DNA of 64,000 nucleotides from Mesorhabditis belari (GCA_958450365.1 CAUEEP010000939.1:2418001-2482000); one strand, 5' to 3'. Positions 34,401 through 44,345 are shown, numbered from the stretch's first letter. Numbers and translations: made by a program. The notes: generated by a model not told the origin, from the letters alone.

Positions 34401-37400
34401 TTCAATTCAAAGCAGTACTCATCAATCAATCAAAGATTCAAAGAATCAAAGACTTACCTTTAACTTGTGTTCTTTCTCGTAAACGATATTTTTCACGAGC
34501 ATCGCTGATGGGATAATCCATGAGAGAACGACGAAAAACGACATGAATTGTGAGACATCAAAACTAAATTAAAACATTTTGTGAAAAAAATTTGAACACT
34601 CACTGATCAGAAACGATACATGGATATGGCTCTTGTTGGGAGTAAACGCCGATTGGAGGACGTTCACCTGTCTAAATGAAAGTTTGTTCTCCGCGATCAT
34701 TTAATGGTTAAAGATTAAAATTAAAGACAATTAAATATTAAAATTTCGATTAAAGTTAAATGATTAAAATCGATTAAAATTAAAATTCTAATCGATTAAT
34801 CGTCGATTCATGCGTTTTTTAAAACGCTTTCTCTCATTGACCAGCTATTTAGCTAAATTAAACTAAAGTATTAAAAGCTGTGGCAAAATTTTAGGCTTAT
34901 TTTTGATATTTTATAAATTTTGTCTTATTTTGTTCTCTATTTTTATTTGCATCTTCTCTATTTTTGCATTTGCATAGATTAGATTGAGTACGAAATCTTG
35001 CGTCCCCTATTTCATTATCGAAATGAATGAGCCTAAAATTAGGGGTAGGCTACTTTCCGCCATTTTATTTGCGCAACAGGGTCATTTGCGCAAGTACGTT
35101 TGCGCAACAAGGGTCATTTGCGCAACTTTTTTTTTGCACAAAAAGGGTCATTTGCGCAACTTTAACACTGTATTAAGCACTCGAATTTTTAATCATTATT
35201 TTCATTTTTGAGCTTTTTTTTATTGTTTTTTTATTTTCTTCTATTTTTTATGAAATCTTCCAATTTTTTGCACTATCTTCCAATATTTATCTAAATTAGT
35301 CCTTTCTAGGAGCTAATAACCATTAGTAAAATATTTTATCGCTTTAACAAAAAAGTGCAACCAATAACAATAAAAGTTAGGACAACAATAAAAATCAAAT
35401 TTTTAAAATATAAGTCAAAAGCTGAGAAAGATGTTGCACAAAATCGCAACCGGGCAAGCGACCATTAGAAATAGCAGTAAAACGTTGCTTTTGTCGAGCC
35501 AATACAGTTTTCTTCCGTGGGTAGTTTTGTCCAACAGTGAGATTGATAGCCGATGAAAACGATGAAAACCGTACTAGAATTTTAAACAACAAACTATGAG
35601 CAAACAATATAAAAAGGAGGGAACGAACGAGGGGAGAGAGTACTTTAAAAGCTCACTACAAAAACATAGCAAAAAAAAGTTGCGCATAAGTACTTGCGCA
35701 AATTTTTGTGCGGGGTACGGTAGCGCATCCACGCTTTAGAACGCGCACCGCTCTGCTTTTGCGCCAGTCCCTTAAAAACATCAAAAAAGTTGCGCAAATG
35801 ACCCTGTTGCGCAAAAAAAAGTTGCGCAAATGACCCTGTTGCGCAAATAAAATGGCGGAAAGTAGCCTACCCCTAAAATTACCTAAAATTACCAAATACT
35901 AAACACTTTTCTTTCATTAGAAATGTTTTTCGTTTACTTTTTGTCAACTTTAAACAATTTTGAGTATTTTAGAATAATCTGCGAAAGCGAAAACAGATAT
36001 TTTTAAAAATATTGAAAAATTAATACTGAAATTGAAATGAAACAATGAAAACTGAAATTTTGGCGTTAAGCCTAACTTTTTATGCGCTATCTTTTTTAAT
36101 TTGCATCAAAATAGGTTTCATTGAAAAAAAATTGGTCCAAATCGCATCATCGGATCTCGTAATTTTTGAACACCCGGCTTCTTTCTAATGAAAACCCTTC
36201 AAAATAAAGCTTTTCAATAACTTTCAAAAGTCATTTGCAAGAGAAATGATTGAGCTATCTAATGAATTAAGCTATCTAATGAATTGAGCTATCTCATTGA
36301 GCTAACGAAAAAACCGTCTTTGATTTGGTAAACTTATTCGATTAGAAAATGAATTTCGGTGCAAGACTTAGTAATCAAGCTAATATTAACTTTTTTCTTT
36401 CATTTTTCATTTTTTTCTCGTCGAGATTACGGCACTTTTTCTCGGGGGCGCGTTTTAGAAAACGTATTAAACACACTCTAGTCTAAATAACAAAAGATAA
36501 CAGAAAATTTCTTTGCTAGCTTCTCCATTTCAAACCTGCATCTCAATCAACGCTCGATCGATAGCTTCTTGAAGGAAAGACCACCCAAAGGTGAGATATT
36601 TTAAATCACGAATCGGATTATTTCTTGGTTCAGTGTTTCTATTCGAATCAGCGATGCTGTCCGTTCCATCAACCAGATTTTGCTCGTGTCGAATCTTGTA
36701 AACGACTGTTTCGTTGAATTTCGTTGCATCAGAGGCTAGATCCTAGAATTGAATGTAAATTACAATTGCATTGAATCAGATCTTACCGGAAAAACGATTG
36801 AAGTGAAATATTGTTGATGTGGCTGAAGACACATGGCCACTTTTTCTAACTCGGTCTCATTTGGCATCATTCGGAAACGATCGGCTATCAGGCACTAAAT
36901 AGATTAGATGCTAGGTTTGGATTAGATGCTAGCTTTGATTCATTAGATTAGTACAGTAATCCGTAAAACTATCATAACTCACTTTCGAATAGTTGTTGAC
37001 TGTTTCCAAGACAATTCCCAGCTCTGTTCCAAAAGCCAGCGGACTTCCTTCAGGTCCAAGTAACGCCTCGAGCAAAGCCAACGTCTCATTCTTGATAAAA
37101 CCTTCCTTTTCTCCCCATTTGGCCAACACCTAAAAACATTAGTTTTAGCCTTGTAATTACATAATTATTTGAATAAATTCACATTGAATAATAAATTGAA
37201 TAAATTTTTAATCGATTAAAGGTCAATGAATCAAGATTTGTCTCAATTAATGCGTCAATTAAACAAATTGCAAATTAAATTAGCTGAATAACTTAAGCTG
37301 AATCGCACTATCTACAGGATGACAAGAAATCAACCCATTCTTACGCTCCTTTTTTCAAGAAAAGTATCTCGTTCTTTACGCCCAAAATATAAATTAAGTT

Positions 37401-40400
37401 CAAGCTTTCACTGTTAGAATCTTTAATCATCTAGCAAATTTTTTAAAAATGTATCCGACTAAGTGAGCGTAGGAATAAGTTCAAATTTTCAAGCTTGGAA
37501 CATAAGTCATTTTTTTTCAAATCAAAAAGTTCCTTTTAGTCAAAAAAAGAAAAAATGTTAATAAATGAGTTTTCACGCTATTTTTGTGCTAAAAAGGTTT
37601 TTGTTACAGATAAACACAAATTTAGGTATTTTAGTTAATACTTGAACAAACATAATACAAAATACCTGAACTTTATTCATATTTTGGGCTTAGAAAAAGC
37701 ATATAAACAAATTTACATAACTACGATAGTCTTTTTGAGGAGCACGCTTTGGAAAGCGCATTAATTAAGAGGAACAAACTCTAATCTAAATTCTAAAGCT
37801 TATAAACCCACTCGTAAACCTTTGGCCAAAGTGCTTTCATGTAGCACTCCCTGAAAAGCATTACTCGTTCCACCCATTTCTTTTAATGTGTCCAATAATC
37901 GCTGCCATTGACGCAATGGGTCTTCTAGCTAAAAATTCTGTATAGTCCTTGACATAATATTGAAGATGTCTGCCTTGAGATTAAACACAAGACTTGTTCC
38001 AAACATATCTTACACCAAAGCCAACCTTTTTCACAAGATCCCTCACAACAGGCGCATCAGGAGAGACAAGAATATATCCAGAAAGCATTGGTCGAAGTTG
38101 GCGAATCGCTTGTGATTCCAATTGTGAGCATTCAAGATCTAGAATTTTTTTTTAAACTTTAAAACTAATTCCAAACAAACCATCATGTAATTTTACATTA
38201 TAGCAATGTGTCTGATTGCCGGTATCATCTCGACCTGGAGTCAATCGTAATACGAATCTAAAATAAAAAAATCTAAACGAATCTAAAATGTCTATTTTGC
38301 AGAATACTAGGGCTTAGTAAGTACTTAATAACCGCAATATCTGTACCGCAATATCTATACTATACTATAAGCCTATACGAAGGCTTATTAAAGATATTAT
38401 GGTAAATATCTTAAAGGCTTATTAAAGCTTATTAAAGGTATAAACGTAAAACGTACTGTCTGACGGGATCCATAATCTTGTCCAATAAAGTCTCCACCGT
38501 CTTCTCCGGTGGCAGATTTGAGGAAGCTGTTTGGTCCACTAAATGAACAATAATAGTTTTTAAAGTTTTTAAAATGAAACAATGAAATCAATAGTTTTTA
38601 AAGCTAAATTCAATCTCATTAAATAAATAGATATTCAATCAATAAATTCAATCTCAATGCTAAAGCTCAATAAAGTTCAATCAAATCAATACTCACATGG
38701 ATCTTCTCCGCAAAAGAAATAATCGATAATGCTTTGTTTATCGGTTCCATTAAATTCTCTCCAAATCTCGACAATGTTCACAAGAGGATCGAACATGTGA
38801 AGAACCTCGCCACGTCTCGTGTACAATTGATTGAGATGGTTCATGTTCAGGCCGACTTCTTGCAACTAAAATTGGAATTGACAATGTTAACACGTCTTGG
38901 ATAGTCATAACCTAAACAACTTAACTTAAACACCTACAACAACTACAACAACTTAAACAACTTAACTTAAACAACTAACAACTACAACAACTTGAACAAC
39001 TACAAGACCTTCAACAACTTAACTTAAACAACTACAACAACTTGAACAACTACAACAACTTAAACGACTAACAACTTAAACAACTAACAACTTAAACAAC
39101 TAACAACTACAACAACTTGAACAACTACAACAACTTAAACGACTACAACAACTTAAACAACTTGAACAACTACAACAACTTAAACGACTACAACAACTTA
39201 AACAACTTGAACAACTACAACAACTTAAACGACTACAACAACTTAAATAACTTGAACAACTACAACAACTTGAACAACTACAACAACTTGAACAACTACA
39301 ACAACTTAAACGACTACAACAACTTAAACGACTACAACTACAACAAAATAAAGTTCTTAGATATTCAAATCAACCTCTTTCAACCAATCAACCAACCTCT
39401 TTCTGCAGATTTCCCTTGTCGATTTTCTGTGCCAACCAAATCAGATCCGTTGTCCGCAAGTTGCACAACTCTTCCCGATCCGCTTCGGTCATTCTAAAAG
39501 TAGCTTTTGATTTGAAAGTACATACCGCAAATACTGTAATAGTACCCCACCCCCCTCGTACAGTCGCGTAGTCGCAAAGTTTTTTAGTATTTCATTTTTT
39601 CAAGGCACCCGTACTTTCAAAAAATGCGTCTTTGGTATCAAAAAATAGCCCTGAATTTCAGCTATTTTTTGATACCTAAGCGCGCATTGTAGCATAAACC
39701 AGTGTCGAGAAAAATGCGTTCAAACCTAGACTACGCAACACTCCGCACCGTCATTATGGGGGTGGGGTATTATTACAGTATTTACGGTATATATAGTAAG
39801 CAATTAGTGTACTAACGGCAAACTTACTGGACTGCTTGTGGGAAATTGAAAGCCTGATCGAAAATCGTTTTATTGCAGAGCAAAGGTACCGCCTCGAAAG
39901 CCGAGAAAACCGTGTCGACAATCGAATCATTTGTGTGCATCATAGCCTAAGAAATTTGATAGAATATTAGAATATTCGGCTTTTTTCCTGAAACATGGTC
40001 TTTTGGCCAAAAAAAAAAGTTGGCAAAAATGAATCCCTTTTAAATTAAATATGGCCTTTTAAAGATATTCAGCTGTTTAACTGATTTGGTGGGAAATTCC
40101 TTTCAAATGTAAACATATTCAATGTTTTAATGTTTAATGTAAATGTTTTTGTTTTTCAATATGTTTTAAAACAATTGTTGGAATATCTTGATGCAGAAAA
40201 AGCAGGGAAAAGGCAAACAAAATTCAAAAAACCATGAAGCTGACTTTTTTAGCTAAAAGCCTATGAAACGCCACTTTGACAGACTTTAAAAGACCATGTT
40301 TCAAGGAAAGAGCTGAATATTCTTTAACTTTTTAAACTTTTTAAATCTTACATATTCCCTAATTGCGAGCATCCCAGGTACTGTTAAAGTGGCGCTAACT

Positions 40401-42209
40401 AGCGCTTCTCGAAGATGTGGGGACAATTCGAGACGTTCAAGTGTTTGAAGAGCCACATCACGATGGGTGAAAAGCTGAAAGGATCGTCTACAGCATTAGC
40501 CTTTATCTATTATCTATTATTTTTAGCTTTAGCTTAGCTTTAGCTTAGCTTTAGCTTAGCTTTAGCTTAGCTTTAGCTTAGCTTTGAGCAGCTGGCTTGC
40601 AGCTTTGCTTGCTTTGGCTTGCTTTAGCTTAGCTTTGCTAGCTTTGCTTGCAGCTTTGGCTTAGCTTGGCTGCTTTAGCTAGCTTTAGCGCTTTAGCATG
40701 CTTTGGCTTAGCTTTAGCTTGCTTTTGGTGTAGCTTTTAGCTTATCTATTCTTCTATCTATTCTTCTATCTATTCTTCTATCTATTCTTCAAACTTGCCT
40801 TTACAATCGGTACACCCGATGTCTCGTTGTAATCAGCGGCTAATTTGATGATTGACACGGCTGCCGACACAAAATCCTCGAAAAGAACCTGGGTTTTTTA
40901 AAAAAGCCATTGAATTTAAACCTTAAAAATTACCGTATTTGCCCCAATGTTCTCAAATTGAGTCGACAACTCTCGCATCGTTCGAATCAGTCTAAAGAAG
41001 ATACCAAATTTCATGTACATGTACATGCACATGTACTTAGCTCAATTCAAGCTCAATTTTGAGTCCTTGCAGGTTTAGATTAATGAAAAGCTCTTAATGT
41101 AAAGCTCTTAATGAAAAGCTCTTAATGAAAGCTCTTAAAAACTGACGCTGATTGATTGGATGTATCGAAGTTGATCTCAGCTCCTTCATCTCCTGTCGTA
41201 ACAAAACCTCGATTACATCGATTTGTGATTGAACAGAGAAAACTTTGAGTGAATGGAAGAAGGCCGGCTGAGGGGAAACCTTTGGAATCGAAATGGCCTG
41301 GAAATGGGTTGAAATTGAACTCATATCTGGGTTTTATTTATTAGTTTATCACAATTCCACGCACATTCAGATCCACTCGTCGTGAAATCGCGTAATCGGA
41401 TCATCGCCAGAATGAAAAAGAGCAAAATCGGCGTCAACAACTCGGCCACCAACCATTTCTAGAGGAGAAAAGGGTTACTGTAGCTTTTTGCTTTGATATA
41501 CCGTAGTTCTAGTAAAAGATTATCAATTAAACCACTCAAATACGACAAAACCAGAAAAAAACGGAAAAAAACCAGCCGAAAAACCCGCCTAACGGCGAGT
41601 TTTATGGCTGAATGTTTTGGTGACGACGTATAGTCGCCGTGGCGCACTCGGAAGCGCGCTTGTCTATGGCCCACACGATCCGGGCTCCAAATATGTGATC
41701 CACTCCAATCCACTGGGATAATACCTAGAATTCTAAGCCTAACAAGCCAAAAATCTTGTAAATCGGCCCACGGGGAGCAGACAGACGTACTGTAAAGACA
41801 GACAGACGGAAGTACTGTATAAACAGACAGACAGAAGTACTGTACAGACAGACAGACGGACGAACAGACAGACGGACGGACAGACAGACGGACAGCCGAA
41901 CGGACGGACAGACAAACAGACAGACAGCCAGACAGACGGACGGCCGAACGGACGGGCAGACGGACCGACGGATGGTTGCAATATCGTTCGGATACAGACG
42001 GACGGACAGACAGACGGACAGACATACGTACTTTAAAGATAGACAGACAGACGTACTGTAAAGGCAGACAGACAGACGTACTGTAAAGAGACAGACAGAC
42101 GGACGGACAGACTTCCCTATTATACATAATAAATCCTCACTTTTTGCCGTCTCTTCACCAAATATCCTTTCCAAAGAAGAAAACGCAGTTGCCGCCAAAA
42201 GGAGATCAT
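13487..42209 (-). CDS. ABCA-family full-length ABC transporter, about 70 exons
   Basis: A full ABC transporter in the order TMD1-NBD1-TMD2-NBD2, about 2,330 residues, close to the usual 2,200-2,300 of the ABCA family. Members flip or export lipids across plasma or endosomal membranes; nematode relatives include CED-7, used in clearing dead cells. The start [20 protein letters not shown] is the family N-terminus (basic patch before TM1), and its ATG follows a TTTAG acceptor by two bases. Both NBDs have Walker A, signature and Walker B. The last exon ends SQTTLDDIF plus a Ser/Glu-rich tail. Exon coordinates are in the part entries. Two introns use GC donors (after exons 5 and 34). One junction, exons 52-53, is a base out of phase: a missed micro-exon, a sequence error or a real defect. 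Which paralogue it is cannot be settled here. Confidence 0.93.
14043..14141. repeat. Right arm of the long-range inverted repeat
   Basis: Reverse-complement partner of 11724-11822 (see there). It lies in the intron between ABCA exons 68 and 69. Confidence 0.75.
14363..14432 (+). pseudogene. tRNA-like sequence, class II A box
   Basis: A box TGGCCGAGTGG (14370-14380) and B box GGTTCGACTCC (14413-14423) are intact, but only about 30 bases separate them, too few for a long variable arm. The flanks share ACAAAG/CTTTGT, which could form a short stem. No anticodon can be assigned. It lies in an ABCA intron with its strand opposite to the gene. Confidence 0.6.
14512..14742 (+). pseudogene. tRNA-like sequence with about 140 bp of 9-mer repeats inside
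   Basis: A box TGGCCGAGTGG (14517-14527) and B box GGTTCGACCCC (14715-14725) frame about fifteen copies of AAAGCGTCT (14535-14682). The repeat begins directly on the 3' side of the D arm (GAAGCGGCTAAAGCG), so it looks seeded by the D-arm strand itself. 5' AGCGTGG and 3' CAATGCT could form an acceptor-like stem with one mismatch. It is unlikely to be an amino-acid acceptor; Pol III promoter parts remain. Confidence 0.65.
15466..15605. repeat. 20-bp minisatellite
   Basis: Seven copies of AGTACTATCGTCCTATGAAC with drift, ending 27 bases from the donor of ABCA exon 68. Confidence 0.9.
16385..16500. repeat. 11-14-bp minisatellite at a splice donor
   Basis: About nine copies of TCTCCTTCTCAA-type units abut the 5' splice site of ABCA exon 65. 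On the minus strand the intron starts GTGAGAGCTTGAGAAGGAGA, so the donor region itself resembles a unit. Confidence 0.85.
17437..17520 (+). pseudogene. tRNA-like sequence
   Basis: B box GGTTCAATCCC (17496-17506) in a paired GAGGG/CCCTC T arm, and an A-box-like GGTTAGGGCA. The stretch TTTGC-CTGGCAA-GA-GCAAA reads as an anticodon arm whose loop would present GGC, but two extra bases enlarge the loop. No pairing acceptor stem. Confidence 0.5.
17545..17775. repeat. About 18-bp minisatellite
   Basis: Roughly twelve copies of TAGGTCCTACAGTACCCTG with drift, in an ABCA intron just after a tRNA-like sequence. Confidence 0.9.
18541..18975. repeat. Cluster of three tRNA-like sequences in alternating orientation
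   Basis: 3' half only on minus (18541-18600), full length on plus (18787-18868; B box GGTTCGATTCC 18850-18860) and full length on minus (18893-18975). All share a GGATAGTGTGCTTGCACCTC core and a TTCGATTCCCCT end. The second and third face each other and could form a long hairpin if transcribed through. They sit in the 1.07 kb intron between ABCA exons 58 and 59. Confidence 0.7.
19533..19887. repeat. Foldback element in ABCA intron
   Basis: Near-perfect inverted arms of about 150 bases (TCTGTCGATCTTTTTGCCTT left; reverse complement right) around a roughly 40-base loop. No coding sequence. Confidence 0.85.
20117..20250. repeat. 9-bp minisatellite
   Basis: About fourteen copies of GCTGAYAAG between ABCA exons 56 and 57. 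The flanking GCTGACATGGCTGACATG looks like the degenerate seed. Confidence 0.9.
20792..21168. mobile_element. Foldback MITE, family A copy 4, 8-bp duplication
   Basis: Termini GGGAGTAGGACAAATG and CATTTGTCCCACCCCC. It is flanked on both sides by GATTTTAT (20784-20791 and 21169-21176), an exact 8-bp target duplication. Inner arms are shared with copies 3 and 5. Confidence 0.9.
21550..21776. repeat. Foldback MITE with TA ends
   Basis: Inverted termini TACTGGACAATGAAATATCA with inner pairing through GATCGTCAC/GTGACGATC. TA at both ends fits a Tc1/mariner-type target. Confidence 0.75.
21888..21980. repeat. 9-bp minisatellite at a splice donor
   Basis: About ten copies of TAACTCTAA begin eight bases inside the donor of ABCA exon 54. 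On the minus strand the intron opens GTGAGTTTGTTGAGTTATTA and continues as GAGTTATTA repeats. Confidence 0.9.
23080..23385. repeat. 11-bp minisatellite
   Basis: More than twenty copies of GGAACCGTATT with AGATCAAAATA interruptions, filling the intron between ABCA exons 48 and 49. Confidence 0.9.
24827..25454. repeat. Foldback element carrying a tRNA-like sequence
   Basis: Inverted arms (TAGCCAGAATTTCGATGTTT left; reverse complement right) with a second inner pair (AGCAAAATCT region). Inside lies a tRNA-like sequence on minus at 25022-25092: A box TGGCCAAATGG, B box GGTTCAATCCC (25027-25037) and a D arm GGCC...GGCC. The anticodon arm does not pair. It is inserted between ABCA exons 45 and 46. 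Confidence 0.75.
26934..27118. repeat. Short foldback element in ABCA intron
   Basis: Arms of about 75 bases pair (CTAGACATCGAAAAATTCCA against the right end). No coding sequence. The ORF on its plus strand is a by-product. Confidence 0.75.
27361..27767. repeat. Foldback element in ABCA intron
   Basis: Arms pair through AACTTGCTTCAAATCTAC and AATAGGGAATCTCAAGAGCT. The right end has three extra copies of a GTAGTTTACGTTT unit. Confidence 0.75.
28931..29196. repeat. Foldback element in ABCA intron
   Basis: CGGACATTTGAAACGCGCCC and TCAAATATCTCG segments at the left are mirrored at the right. It lies between exons 37 and 38. Confidence 0.75.
29634..31681 (-). other. ABCA part 3: nucleotide-binding domain 1 (exons 25-34)
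   Basis: Exons: 31587-31681, 31462-31544, 30740-30785, 30405-30490, 30308-30365, 30183-30264, 29970-30052, 29874-29928, 29743-29831, 29634-29699. Walker A is [10 protein letters not shown] (exon 26). The Q-loop is CPQHNVLF. The signature is [11 protein letters not shown] (exons 30-31). Walker B is [10 protein letters not shown] with D-loop VD, and the switch His is in [10 protein letters not shown]. It ends [16 protein letters not shown]. All catalytic residues are intact. Exon 34 ends with a GC donor (CAAG|GCAAGT). Confidence 0.93.
31973..32054 (-). pseudogene. tRNA-like sequence, TGA anticodon loop, duplicated T-arm boxes
   Basis: Minus strand: D arm GCTC-AGTGGTTA-GAGC, anticodon arm TTGC-CTTGAAA-GCAA whose loop presents TGA (would read serine UCA), and a perfect T arm GAGGG-TTCAATC-CCCTC. 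Between the last two lie two extra GGTTCGAGG units, so the B box is effectively triplicated. The acceptor strands pair poorly. It is the best-folded of the tRNA-like loci, in the ABCA intron between exons 23 and 24. Confidence 0.6.
32289..32356 (-). pseudogene. tRNA-like sequence
   Basis: D arm GCGC-AGTGCGA-GCGC and B box GGTTCGACTCC (32300-32310) are intact. The anticodon region TTGTCTCTACACGAC forms no seven-base loop. It faces the plus-strand locus that starts just after it. Confidence 0.5.
32360..32440 (+). pseudogene. tRNA-like sequence, class II form
   Basis: A box TGACCGAGTGG and B box GGTTCGACTCC (32415-32425) at a class II spacing. A CTCAAAC loop would present CAA (leucine), but only three of five anticodon-stem pairs form. 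Head-to-head with the preceding tRNA-like locus. Confidence 0.5.
33379..33626. repeat. Foldback MITE in ABCA intron
   Basis: TAATTTAGTTTTTTTGTAAT at the left and its reverse complement at the right enclose AT-rich sequence. Between exons 19 and 20. Confidence 0.75.
35042..35873 (-). mobile_element. Family B transposon copy 1, perfect TIRs, 8-bp duplication, small ORF
   Basis: Termini GGGGTAGGCTACTTTCCGCC are perfect inverted repeats for about 55 bases. TAAAATTA flanks both sides (35034-35041, 35874-35881). A minus-strand ORF (35395-35607, 70 codons) shares about 54 residues with the ORF in copy 2 (48967-49760), core [18 protein letters not shown]. The 8-bp duplication and G-rich termini suggest hAT-like mobilisation. 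No transposase is present. The right third contains GTGCGGGGTACGGTAGCGCA, also seen at 46795. Confidence 0.9.
38925..39350. repeat. 12-22-bp minisatellite
   Basis: Tandem AACAACTACAACAACTTAAA-type units between ABCA exons 8 and 9. The long Asn/Leu-rich plus-strand ORF here is an artefact of the repeat. Confidence 0.9.
39525..39787. mobile_element. Tc1/mariner-type MITE, family D copy 1
   Basis: Starts CCGCAAATACTGTAATAGTA and ends with the reverse complement of that terminus, flanked by TA on both sides. Internal sequence includes an AAAAAATAGC/GCTATTTTTT foldback. Other copies at 45321 and 46218. It lies in the intron between ABCA exons 7 and 8. Confidence 0.85.
39970..40322. repeat. Foldback element in ABCA intron
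   Basis: GAATATTCGGCTTTTTTCCT at the left pairs with the right end, continuing through AAACATGGTCTTTT. Between exons 6 and 7. Confidence 0.75.
40520..40735. repeat. 12-bp minisatellite
   Basis: Degenerate GCTTTAGCTTAG repeats between ABCA exons 5 and 6. Confidence 0.85.
41770..42112. repeat. CAGA/CGGA satellite
   Basis: CAGACAGACGGACAGACAGA-type tetranucleotide satellite in the first intron of the ABCA gene. The reverse strand gives long Ser/Val/Cys/Leu-rich ORFs that are not genes. A similar array is at 62808-63025. Confidence 0.9.
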
Positions 42210-44280
42210 ATCTAAACGCTTGAATAGTAAAAATTTGCATACTTTGACTGATACAGTAGTCTCATTTTGGTGAAACAGTACTATTTTCAATTGAAAATCG
42301 TCAAACCTTGCGTTCAACTGACGCTTTCTCTTTTCTTCACCGCTCGAGTCGCATGAAAACTGAAATTTCCGGGCTTTTAGGGAAGAATCGACGACAATAA
42401 AGTACAGTAAGTTTTAAATGCAAATTTCAATCAAAATCAAAAATTCGGAAATCAAATTTCCGCAAAAAATGAAGAAAAAGATCTGGGATTTGTTGAAATC
42501 TCGAAATTTTATTTGTTTTCTTTGCGAGTACATCTCACTAGGTTGTAGTTATCTTTGGGGAAATGAAAAGAAAAACGAAAATTTGTCGATCAAATGCTCA
42601 AGTAAAATAGAGATTTCAAAAGGAGAGTCTAAAGATTGACTGGAAAAGTCTAAATGGAAAGATGAAGGGAAAGATGAAAGAAGAAGAAGTCAAAAGTTTG
42701 AAGCATTTCTTTTCTTGATTGTCGAGTCGAGTTGTCTTTTTAGCTTTAGATTTTAAAATATTGATTTAGATTTGGATTGAATTCTTATTAGTACAAAAAA
42801 ATGAAGTCGAAGAGCTGTACTTTGAAGTAGAAGAGCCGTGCTTTGAAGTAGAAGAGCCGTAATTTGAAGTGGAAGAGCCGTACTTTGAAGTAGAAGAGCC
42901 GTGCTCTGAAGTAGAAGAGCCGTACTTTGAAGTCGAAGAGCCGTGCTTTGAAGTAGAAGAGCTGTGCTTTGAAGTAGAAGAGCCTACACTTACAGATAAT
43001 GATATCCAATAAAAAATGAGAGTTATGTTTGAGATCACTGGATTATTTGAGTGCGAAAAGGTTTGCCATTGGCACGGAAAAAGAGGAGAACTTTGGTGAA
43101 AATGATTACAGGAAAAGGCCAATGAGAAGGAAAGGAAAGGAGAAGGAAAGGAAAAGGAAAAGGGGTGACAGAAAGGAAAAAGCCGGCTCTCTCAAAAGAA
43201 CAAACATATGAAAAGAATGAGAAATGGGAAGGAAAGAAAGAAAAGAAAAAAAGAAAAGAAAAAGAAGACTGAGAATCTGGTGAAGTGAATAACAGCTGGG
43301 ACAACAACTCTCGACTCATTCAATTGCATTCAATCCTCGATGGTCTTTCATTTCATACTCTTCATTTATCCAAATCGAAATTCCCAAAAATTCTTGATGA
43401 CAAATCCATTTGAACTTTGCTCTTTCAGGGTTTTGAAATAGAGCTTGAAGCTTGAGCAGAGCTTGAACAAAGCTTGGAGCTTGAATTCAGTACAAAGCTT
43501 TGATCGCTTTAGATCTGGAGTTACGTATCTTATTCTAATTATTCTACGCATTCCTTGACTCCGAAAAGCCCCTGGTGCAAATTTACAGCCCAATCGGCCT
43601 CAAAAAAAAGTGCTAAATCCACGTAGGGCTCACCGGTGGGCCGTATCGTGTTCAGTCAGCCTCAACCCTGACCAGATCAGTCTGACCAGCTCTGAAATGA
43701 ATCTTGGAAAGTAGAAATCACGGTTGTTGACTCAAAAACAAAAATCAACAATAGATTACACAAGTTGGAATGATTTTTCATCCTTTCATCAAGTCTCTTT
43801 CATGAAAATTCCCCAACGATTCAAAGCTAAAGTGTAAATTTCGTAAAGTGACAAGTCGGCAAATAGAAACCACGCATTGAAGAATATAGAAACGCGTGTT
43901 TGTTAAGAATTTGTGAAATTTCAAGAACTTTTATTTTAAAAAAATGGTTTGGTTTAAGGAAAAGTTCAAATGAAAATCATTTTAGAAGACTGATGTTTCA
44001 AAAAATCATTGAAAAAGATGGAATTCGCAAAAATTTGTACAAGGAGAACAAAATTTCGAAAAACAAGATTCCAACAAATCATAAGTGTCTCCATATCAGT
44101 GCTTTTTGACTGAAAGACGGTCTGAAAGAAGGGGTTTATGATTGAAGAAACGATGAGTCATAAAAGATCTTGGTCGTTTTACCCGCACGTCATTCGAGAA
44201 TAATGGATTTGATTGGGTAAATATGGAATTTAAATCGAAGAAGAAAGAGTCAAAGTACTCAAATCAATCCAAGAAAAGCA
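42210..44280. other. Intergenic; 21-bp minisatellite and purine tract
   Basis: No gene seen. 42805-42985 holds about eight copies of GAAGTAGAAGAGCCGTGCTTT. 43115-43270 is a G/A-rich tract. 43550-43635 is a copy of the dispersed repeat also at 3272 and 62700. The first bases are the ABCA promoter side, where a TTTAG at 42212-42216 (minus) is a likely spliced-leader acceptor. Confidence 0.6.
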
Positions 44281-44282
44281 TG

Positions 44283-44345
44283 CGGGATCGAACCCCGCAT
44301 CTCCCGAACGAGAAACTTCTGGCACCGCGCCATGAAGACTTCTAA
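44283..44345 (-). pseudogene. tRNA-like sequence with six-base anticodon loop
   Basis: Minus strand: A-box-like TGGCGCGGTGCC, stem TTCTC/GAGA around a six-base loop GTTCGG, and B box GGTTCGATCCC (44284-44294) within a TGCGGG/CCCGCA stem. The loop is one base short of a normal anticodon loop. Confidence 0.5.

Larger units (their letters stand above)
31780..34671 (-). other. ABCA part 2: transmembrane domain 1 (exons 17-24)
   Basis: Exons: 34604-34671, 34458-34563, 34266-34376, 33034-33140, 32837-32942, 32691-32796, 32469-32564, 31780-31908. They encode the TM2-TM6 bundle ([71 protein letters not shown]), the cytoplasmic [14 protein letters not shown] coupling motif, and [13 protein letters not shown], the conserved exit from TMD1. 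All eight junctions are in phase. Confidence 0.9.
36536..42209 (-). other. ABCA part 1: N-terminus, TM1 and first extracellular loop (exons 1-16)
   Basis: Exons: 42141-42209, 41353-41458, 41147-41297, 40934-40991, 40799-40888, 40352-40474, 39828-39946, 39397-39493, 38697-38865, 38457-38538, 38181-38257, 38014-38138, 37812-37928, 36983-37129, 36787-36894, 36536-36742. TM1 is [16 protein letters not shown] in exon 2. The large luminal loop has the family's early Cys and [13 protein letters not shown] motif. It ends with [16 protein letters not shown], the conserved stretch leading into TM2. Exon 5 ends with a GC donor (AAAG|GCAAGT). Exon 1 is followed by an intron containing a CAGA-type satellite. 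Confidence 0.85.

Noticed and set aside
39117..39497. Asn-rich 126-residue plus-strand ORF
   Set aside because: It is an intronic minisatellite between ABCA exons, read against the strand of the gene; its end overlaps exon 8 in antisense.
41459..42240. Long minus-strand ORFs rich in SVCLSVRPS in three frames
   Set aside because: They are translations of a CAGA/CGGA tetranucleotide satellite in the first ABCA intron. All frames stay open because the unit lacks stops.
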